Shown here piece after piece: positions 1-10,100 of a stretch of 64,000 nt of DNA. Source of the DNA: Apoda limacodes. Taxonomy: Eukaryota; Arthropoda; Insecta; Lepidoptera; Limacodidae. Numbering within the stretch: position 1 is the stretch's first letter; the number at the start of each line of letters is the position of its first letter. The notes beneath the pieces were generated by a model. The model ran no database searches and was not told where the DNA came from. It worked only from the letters and a program-made list of their open reading frames with translations. A program made the translations under genes and the position numbers. Location: positions 4,712,001-4,776,000 of the forward strand of contig OX291551.1 of the NCBI GenBank assembly GCA_946406115.1, in the 5' to 3' direction.

Positions 1-282
1 TTTAAATAAATAAACTTCGGTTTGGGTTGACAAAAAGTATTGCGTGGCTGCGTGCATGTGAATAGGTTATGGATGCCACGCGGCCAGTGTGTTTGTAACT
101 ACTGGGTACCTATAGTGCGCTCTCTGCCCCATCATCTTTCTCACTCACTTTCATGCAGCTTAACACAGAACAGAAACACACAGACAGCGTTCAGGGAGAG
201 AGGGGATATATATATAGGTATACTTAAATGCTGTATACAGAACGAATAATTTTAATAGATATTTTATCGATTTTTATTAGTA

Positions 283-620
283 TTCCCCACATTTCTTGTC
301 GGACAATCGTAGAATCACGTTTGAAACATTATTTTATTACTGAAAAAATAAAAATTAGGTTGATATCAATCACTTTTTTGTGCTGGTATTTTCGACATTT
401 TTCGAGTGTCGGACTGGCGCTTATCCCCATAAATTTTGTCGGACAACGTTACAGTTGTATTATATTAATTTTTATGAACCCATAAAAAAAAATTTTGCCT
501 GATATTAATCACTTTTTTGAGTTTGAATTTCCAACATTTTCAGTATGTCCGACTGGCGCATAGTCCCCATTAATTTTGTCGGACAATCTACTTTTTGACT
601 TTCTCATAAATTAATCTTTA
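283..620. repeat. Tandem repeat, about 141 bp x 2.5
   Basis: The motif TTTTGTCGGACAA, preceded by TCCCCAT, recurs near 284, 425 and 566. Between copies lies a shared block containing ATCAATCACTTTTTTG and GTCCGACTGGCGC. Copies are diverged. A partial continuation with AGTTTGTCCGACT lies near 740. It sits downstream of, or in an intron of, Tango1. Confidence 0.6.
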
Positions 621-950
621 AATTTCAGTAAGAATCGGCTTGGTATTAGTAAATTTTTGGCACCCGGACTTATCGACATGTTTCAAGCCCTCTAGCAAAA
701 TTAGTTCCCACTACCGAGATTTTTGTCAAATAAAAAGTTTGTCCGACTCACTGAAATGAAGCGATCTAGAAAGTTTCAGCCTGATACTTATGACCCTACA
801 AAAAGGTCTAAGGACGCAGACCTAATACATATCATATATAACTACACCCAGACTTAAGACAAACACAAATGTTTATCACATTAATATGTTTAAGTAACTG
901 AGAAATTCAATTTAAAGAGAAGTATGAAAATCGGTTACCATAAGTCTTAC

Positions 951-1121
951 CTTTCTCGACTTGACCGTCGTCTACGCGGAGAGTACGGTGAACGACGAGA
1001 CCGCGGCCAGTATCGGCTATCCGGGGAATACCGCACAGTCTCAGGGGAATACCGGCTCTCGGGAGAATACCGGCTCTCAGGGGAATACCGGCTTTCTGGT
1101 GAATATCGCCGGTCGCCGTAT
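951..1121 (-). CDS. Tango1: Tango1 exon 11: Arg/Tyr/Ser/Pro repeat tail
   Basis: This 171-nt exon is in phase 2 at both ends and joins exon 10 without a frame break. It encodes four tandem RYSPES/RYSPE units, then RYSPDSRYWPRSRRSPYSPR and an Arg/Ser-rich end. The DNA shows the same repetition as a degenerate 21-bp unit at about 1030-1110. The acceptor (AATCCAG) follows a T-rich tract and the donor GTAAGA is strong. The composition resembles RS-type or phospho-regulated tails, but no function can be read from sequence. Confidence 0.65.
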
Positions 1122-4100
1122 CTGGATTCATATTTAAGAGGCAATATAAAAAAAAATATAAATATATAAAAACTAAACTAGTATAGTTATTTTAGCACAG
1201 ATATTTTTCAAAGCTTTGAGTATGAAATAAAAAAAAACATACAAAAAGAAAATTGTAATTGTAAATTCATTACCCATTCAGTACCCAACTGAGTATAAAG
1301 AACATAATTTCAATAGCTGTAGCCAGGACGCACCAGTCATTAGGTTAGTGAGACACAGAATTCCAACCCTGAATCTAGTGTGTGGCATCCCGGCTACAAC
1401 GTCTGTTCACAAATTCCTCAAAAACCTAGGTGATCTTGCCGGTATAGGAAAGGGGCAGCCCTGGATATGCCTGCGTTTGTAGCTTATGTTATTCAGTGGA
1501 AAAGAAATAAATCCAAGCAGGCGTTTTTGCCTCATTATTACCGTCCATGTTACAATAGGCTATCTAATAGAGTAGTTTTTAAATTATTTTACAACGATTC
1601 AGAATAAAGTTGCACCTACTGAATGTTGCATTATTGAAAAAGTATAAATTAATTAAGGCACATGACTTAATTCAGTTTGAACAACCAGTCTTGATATAGA
1701 TATAGCGATCACAGAAATGTTATTACCCGAACAAATAAATAGGACGCAAAAAGGTATGGTTTAATTAAAATATATCTTTTATTTGATCGGGTACCGACGT
1801 TTCTGAGATGACTATTGGGTTGGACTAGGTGAGTACCTAGGTAGGTGTGGTGAAGGTAGTCTCCCAAGTGGCGGGGGGCGGGGTAGTGGCGGTAGCAGCG
1901 GCGGGAGGAAGGCGAGCGGCGGCAACGGTGGTGGTATTAGGGGCTTCTCCACACCAGACGTCTCCAGAGGAGAAGACATTTCTGTAAAGAAATTTACACT
2001 CAGTTAACATTCTTTGATGATTTATATATAATACCCGTAATAAAATTCTATTCATTCAGTTATTTTTGTTTGGCATTTTTGGAACTAATTTCGCGATACT
2101 AAGAGTAGATGATTTTCAGTTAGATATATGTGCCATAGAAGTATTAAAATAATCCAAAAAATGTTTACTTTAAGAATCTATATCTGTTGAACAAAGTATT
2201 AAACAACTTATACTATAATTTAAATTGATGCGTATGGATATAATATGACCAGGGTGCAAACAATATTGCCGTTCTGTAAGTAGCACTTTACTATTTTGTG
2301 GTTTGTTATACTGACTGTGGTGCGGTGATGTCGCTCCGGCTGTGACGCCAGTGCTGGTGGCGGCAAGTCGTCGTCGCAGCGCAGCCGCGTCGTCCCGAGC
2401 AGCGTCCGCGTCCCGACGAGCTGTGCGCGCCTCCAGCCACGCGCTGTGAGCTCGCGCCTCCAGCTCGGCTATAGCTGTGCGTCGAGATGACTCCTGCTCT
2501 GCCAGCTCTAGTGTTAACGTGTCACATTTCTCCCTGCGGTACAAAAACCGTAGTCTTTTAACTGTTTGCACAATAAAAGCAGTAATCAAGAATTCTTCCA
2601 AAGAGACAGTCACTCATAGCTCAAATAGTTAACTAACTAAAGCCGCCATGGGCAGGCCACAAATTGCTTGTTTAAAATGTTTCTTCAATGGCATCCACGG
2701 ATAGGGAAACGCAGCGTCGGAGGACCTCCTATAAGGTGGATAGACCACCTGCTTTTAGTTGCAGGAAGCTATCGATTGCAAGCGGCTCAAGACCGGTGCC
2801 TCTGTGGAGGGAGACATATAAGTGAGACCTACATTCAGTAGTGGATTCCTTCTTGTTTATAAGTAATAATGACGTGTCCATCATTTTACCGCTATAATAT
2901 AATAATAATTATAATTATAAAGCCCCCTAATCCAGACACACTGTATCAAAATTTTGAGGTCCCATGAATTTGAATTGATTGTTGTCGTTTGCTGCTGGCT
3001 ATAATCTCACAGCATGCTACGGGAAAAAGTAAGATAAGAAACATGCTGAAACGGTAATGAGGAAACCCCATTTACGACCAAATTATCGTTGCCAACAAAA
3101 TTTGTTGGGCAACCTCGCTATAGCTATATAAAACTTCCAGCAGACCAATTTAAGGTTAGATCTTTTTTTGAAATTTTCTTATGTTCACAAGCACTCACTT
3201 GTATCGCTGCACTTCTTGCTGCAGAAGCTCGATCTTCTCTACCGTGCTCGCCGACTCCCCTTGCTTGCTCAGCCACAGAGCTTCTTTAGCACTCAACTCT
3301 CTGGAATTACGGATCATTGTTTTACTAACTATAACAAGTGTGCAAAGTCTAGTTTGGAATATTATTACAATAACAGCTGCTATAATTTATTAAATATAAT
3401 ATATATATTTAATAATTATATTAAATATATACTATTTAAAGTTTTTTGGCAATTCATGTTTTTTTTTATTATACACTTAATATCTAAATTGCATTGATTA
3501 AAATCTGACTGTCATATTAGGACAAGTCAAAAAAAAGTATTGTAACCACACCAATTTATATTATTAAAAAAAAAGTACAATCTTTCGTGCAGATATATAT
3601 TTAAGTATTAAAACAAAGAGTTTCCTGTTTTTATTCCATTTACAGAATTATACTTACTTTATAAGGTCACCTTCTCGTTCCTGGAAGTATTTCCCCAGCA
3701 CTTCCAACCTAGTTAAGGCTTCAGTAGCCTGCTGACTGCTGACCCTCAACGACTCTTGGGTAACGTTTAACTCATCTGACAAACGAGACCTCTCTTTGTG
3801 CTCCACCTACGACGGTATTCGTAACAAATTAATTTTTAAGACATTAAACAATGAAAGATATTTAGAGATATGTAAGTAGAGACCATGATCTTCAAATACA
3901 TTAAATATATTTCTTACATCAAAATATTACTTTAATGACCCAGTCACACAGAGCAACTCAACATACAAGTCACTGCAGCACAGCAACTCCCACCTTTCCA
4001 CATTAGTTTGCAAGCGAAACAGTACATTTATTGTTTCTATTCGCAACTCGCCTTCCCCTATCACGCGACTAGCCAAACCATTTTTATAACCTCTGTTATT

Positions 4101-7100
4101 GTAGTGTGATTATGATCTGATTTATATTTTGCGATATCATTGCCCAAGAAATTTCCGTGCAAACGAGCAATTATTGTATATATGAATATATATATATATA
4201 TATTTATAATCTGAATCTCGGAAACAGCTCCAACGATTTTCATGAAATTAAGTATGCGGGCGGTTTTGGGGGCGATAAATCGATCTAGCTAGCTTTTTAG
4301 AAAACGCCGTTTTATCCGTGTTTTCAGGCAATGATAAACTGAAAAATATGACTCTTCCTGACCTCTGGCGAGTAGTAATACTATTATTGTTACCGACACA
4401 GCTACTTGCCAATAGATGGCGTTGTTTAAAAAAAGGTGCAGGTCTTTCAGGTACTTTACACTCAACTGTAGCCACTTTGAGCAGTAGCCACTTGCCTATT
4501 TCATGGTAGTTACTCTCATTGTGTGACCGGTCGCGGTAAGTCAAGCTACTGTCATTATCATTAACATTATCATATTCAAGTTGGTTGCACAGTGCGTTTT
4601 TAATACACAAGGTCGTTCCATCTGGCTGCTTTTTAGCAGAATTGTTAGCGTTTGGGTTAAAAGATAATGATCTTTTGGTAGCAAAGTCTAATGTTGACTT
4701 TTAGCGTTTCGTCTGAGCGATTTTGCTACGAAATGTTGCTACCTAAAACTCATGTCGGTAGGTTTTGCGCTACTTTTGACAGCTGTCAAATTTCAAAGTG
4801 AATCCTTTGAGAAAAATACTTATAACGTTGTTTATTTTTCGGAGAAACGTTTATTTTTGCATTATGAACTATATACCTGTTATTATCTACAAAAAATCAA
4901 AATAAAATGCTTAAACATATACACACACGGAACTGTCGAAAAATGACGCGAAACGCGTTCCGTTTGGATAATAATAGCGCCGATGAAATTATCAGATGCG
5001 CTCAGACGGAATGGGTAGTTGGTGCAAAAATGAGGTTTTACTTTTTTTTTTTTTTATTTCAACGTGGCTCAAAAGGAACGCCCTATGTGTTACACAAATG
5101 TGTTTGTCACAAGATAAAGTACCTCATTCACATAGGGTTTCATCATCGCATTTATAGAAATGGCAAGTGCTGTTATGTTGTGAAAGAGACACTTATATAG
5201 TAGCATTGACTTAGTTAGTTCTTTATTATTGTTGGCTGAAATTTCCAAATAATGATTACCTCATATTTGCTTTCAAATGTTTGTTTTTCTTGTAATGCTT
5301 TTGATAATTTTGCTTTTAATTCAGATTGATCTATTACGGATGTTGCGTCCATGTTTGATGGTAAACCACTCTTTAATTCTTTAATTGCATCCTGAAAATC
5401 AAAATTAATCTTAGGTATAAATGTTATATTGACACATATTTTACTTTACTTTTGAGGGGTTCATAGATTGATTATTGAGACTGCGGTGAACGCTTACCAT
5501 CAGGCGGACCGTAAGCTTGTTTCCCAATTTAGTGGTATAAAGAAAATATATGACATATGAAATGGAATGTAAAATGGAAAAGATGATGGCCCAGTCGCAT
5601 TCGTCTTTCCGAAAGAATAGCCCTGGGCCCCTGCAGTGGAATGTAAAACGGCCGAGACGAAAGCGAAAATGGAATAAAGTTAATTATGAAAAGATATGTT
5701 ATACAGTAATTTAAAAAAAATGGTGCTAAAAGTATTACCAATTAAAAGAACAGATTTTAGATAACCTTGTTTTGGAAACATGAAACTTCAAAAACACATT
5801 TGAAAAAAGTTAATTATTTTTTAAAGAGCAGTCCAATGGTATCCCAAACAATAAGAGAGGGAGTATGCCTTTAGTTTGGGGTATGGGTTACCATTAACAT
5901 TAATCAATTTATTTACATGTAAAATTGCTGAATCCAGATGTGTAAAAGGGTTCCAGAGTCAGTTCAGTGTCAAGAGATATAAAAACACTTACTTTAAGAG
6001 CAACAATTTCATGTTTTTGTAGTTCAATTGTATTATTTGCTTCTGATAACTTTTGATTTAGTTCATCAAGTTGTTGCTTTTGCTTCTTGGATTCTTCCAG
6101 TGCTGTTTCAGCTGATACATACTTTAGTTGGAAATTATCCCTGTCTCGACTCACTGATATTAATTCTTCTTCGAATGCTTGTATTTTGCCTGTAAGCGAG
6201 AATAAAATAATTATATTATTAATATCTTATTATGTAAAAGACCACGAGAAGTGGTGCACCATAGAAGAGGCTTATATATACGAGAGATTATAGTAATCTA
6301 AGATAATAAAGAAAGAAGACTTATTTTATTATGCTTATCTGACATTTAGTTTATAATATGATATGATTTAATTTGATTTTTGTTTATTGATGTGACATTA
6401 GAATAAAATTTTTGAATTTCATTATTTTATTAGATCTAATATTTTGGTAACAAGAGTTTGCAAATTAATAAACAGGCATAAAATGACTTTACAGCAGAAT
6501 CATAGCACACAATCTCATTACCAAATTCAATTAAAATCAGTTGAATGGCTTGGCTGTTTGAAGGCAATAGATAGATAGCCATACAAAGTTACTCTCACAT
6601 TTATAACTTTATATGGATGTGGATATTCTGGCTGTGTTGTCACATGATAACAGTTATTAAGATAAGTCAGAGAAGGCCTATATAAGAGGCTTGAAAGCTC
6701 AAGTTGAGAGATGATAAGCCCAAAAAGCGTCTACCAATTTGCACTTATTGCCAGCGCAGAGAACTATGGCTTTCTCTAAGGAGAGGCCTGTACCCTTCCG
6801 TAGGGCACACCAAAGCTAAGGCAAGCATGAATATAATCTTAATTAACTAATATTACATTACATAGATAACATCTCACCATTCAATTCAGCTATATGCTCT
6901 TCGGAGTTAGCTCTTTCAGACAAGAGCTCACTAAGAGTATTCTCCACTTCACCCAAAGTGTTCTGAAGTTCACTAGCAGTATTCTCTGACACTCTCAGAA
7001 GCTTTTCATTATCATCTAAAGAGTTTCGTAATCTGTCATTAGTGGCTTTTAGCTCATTGATTTCCTCTTTCAATGACAGGACCATATCATCCATTCCAAA

Positions 7101-10100
7101 TGAATTGTCTTCAATGCCCACCAACTTTTTCTTTGTAGTGGCAAGCTCCTCCTTGAGAATCTCACACTCCTAAATAAAATATAGTTTCATTCTATCATAT
7201 TGTGATTGACAGCGTCCAGTTACCTCAAATACATTTCATAAAATAGCCAATTTGAAATTCAAAGGAAAAAGATTGAATTCAAAATTGTCTAATGCAACTT
7301 GTGTATGTGTGTGTAACATAAACTGGGATTTAGGTCTATCTACGTGCAAAGGAGGGTCCATCTATACCATATTAAAATCTATACTAATATTATAAAGCGT
7401 GGATTTGTAAGTTTGTTTGTATACATAAAGCCTGTGTTCCTAAATTTGAACCAGCATACTTAATTTTTTATCTAACGTCATACTGCTGTACTGATCTGAA
7501 ATATGACCAAAATTTGACGTCACACCAGTAAGCAGTATGCTGGTTCAAATTTAGGAACACAGGCAAAATAAGTAATCTCCGGAACCATTACACCTATTTG
7601 AAAAACGTTTCCATTATCTGAAAGATACCTTATTACAGATGAACATAGCCTATATATTATGTATGTAATGTATGTATATATATATATATGATGGTATTTG
7701 TCAACAATGTGGAAAAAGATATATTTAGTGATAATAAAATTGTTCAACCTGGAAAAAGTCAGGTGAGCTACTAGTAGATTATATATGGCCTGCAAATTTG
7801 ATTGCTCTACAAAAATTTGGATCCAGAAAAGTAACTTTTGCAGGTCGGCATCAAGTCATAGGCAATATATATTGTGTTAGGGTTTAATCTGCACAATTGC
7901 ATGTTATCTCTGTTGTGTGGTAACACACAGTTTATAATGCACTTTGCGTTTGTTAATATGAGCTTAGTGACGTCAGGATTTTTTTCAGTCAGCTTTAACA
8001 ATTAATATAAAAAGATATGGCCATGTAAGTGCTTACAAATTATCTTTTTTATTCTAAGAAAAACTAGCTCCATCTGTTGTTACTTATGAAAACTATGTGA
8101 AACATAGTGAGCTCGCACCTTTGACGCTTTTGCTTTTTATTGTGTTTAGACCCCCTTATAATTCCATTAGGCATAATGAGGTTAAAAATGAAATGCCTTC
8201 TTCTTCCTCTTAAGATCCGGTCAAGAGTGAATTAAAACACATTGGCCTTGCCACTAATTTGGTTAAAAATTAGCAACACTATTAAAAAGATACGTCCAAT
8301 GGAAAATGCTGTGCCCATACCTTACAAAGTAATAAATATGGGATTAACACCACATAAATTTCATAAACTGTAATTAATTTTATCTGTAAATGTGTTAAGT
8401 GCATTCACTTTGTGCACTTCATACAACAGTGAATACCAATTTTGACTTTGGATTTCTGGAATAAGTAGCATGTGCATTATCAGTGCAAACCTTTTTTAAC
8501 TTAATTGTTACTTAGTAAAGAAATATTTCAACACAGGACCACCTGGTCCCAAACTAAGCAAAGCTTGTCCTATGGTACCAGGGAACTGATACAAGTACAC
8601 ATTTTTTTTGTATGTACATACATACTTAGAAAACACTCAGACTCATACAAAATTTACATTTACATAAATATTTGTCCTGTGCACCACTTTCGCAGCCAAC
8701 TGAGTCACTGATCAGTCAGAATCTGATAAATGTATTTAATTTTTTTTTTCATTTTACAGGAAAGCTTAAAGACTGATAATTAGATGATGTGGTTTTTATA
8801 CTACAAATTTTGTTAATGGTTTATGGTAAAAATATATTACAGTTTTACCTTTGTAGCAAAAAGCAAATTTCTTTGAAGTGAATTGATAGTTCCTATTAGT
8901 CGGCCATCTTGCCTTCTAATATCTATGTAGTAATATCCTAGAGTAAACAACAGAACAGAACTGGCAGTTGTTAAAAGATATGTAAGAAGTCTGTTGCTGC
9001 TCAATTTAGCTCCGTCTTCACAGTATTCATTAGCTAAGCAAGCTCCTCCTAAAATGGACATAAAAATTGGTAAATGATAAATTAAAAAAAAAAAAACACT
9101 GTACAACAAACAATAAACTTGTTGCAACATGATAAGAAAGAGAGAGTATTTGACTTGAATGATTTACTTCAGTTCAAACTGATAACTGACAACAGTGAAT
9201 TATTCTAAATAATAATACATGGGAAGACAGATGGTGTGGCCTAAATAGATATGGTAGAGAGAAAAGGTGATAAAACTTATTGAGTTTTGTATTATACTCA
9301 GATAAGTTATCTGCATTTTTTGATTTCGATTACTGGGTGTTTTTCCTTTTACTCCCTTTTCATCATTACTTGTTTTATGCACAGAAAGTAAAATGTAGGC
9401 AAATTTTAGTTAATTAAATTATTGTTAAACTTAGATAGTTAGTCTTCATTTAAATAATAAAGAGTTCTTTATTTCATTATAGAAATCCTACACCTCTATG
9501 GCCAGCCTTTTCTCCTTTGTAATAGGAACAAATGGAGGATTTCAAAAAACAAATGGAGCAACATTGTCACACACTGGTATCCACGAAACGGCAAAAGAAG
9601 TAGAGGACGTCAATACAGACGATGGGAAGACGAACTAAAACTGACAGCAGGTCCAAACTGGAGGAGAGTCGCCTTGGACAGAACACAGTGGAAAGAATTG
9701 GAGGAGGCCTTTGCCGAAAGGCACACTGTAATTAGGGATATTTTATAATTTTAATTTATATGTACTAACTTTAAAACTTACAGTAATAAAGGCTATTTTA
9801 TTTTATTTTATTTATTTATTTATTTCATTATAAATAAAGGAAAAACAAATGATTTTAATCTTATATTCAACTTTGTGGATATTTCTAGGAGTTACATATA
9901 GGATCTCTTAACAGTATTTATGCAAATACTTATAAATAAAAACAAATATTCAACACCTAGGTGAATAGAAAAAGTACCACAAAATGCAATAGGCTAGTAG
10001 TCAAGGTTATTACAATTTGTAGTATATACTCGGAGAACATGACTAGTGGAAAATTTGATATGTTGTTAATATTTCAGATTTTATTATTTATTTATTTTAC

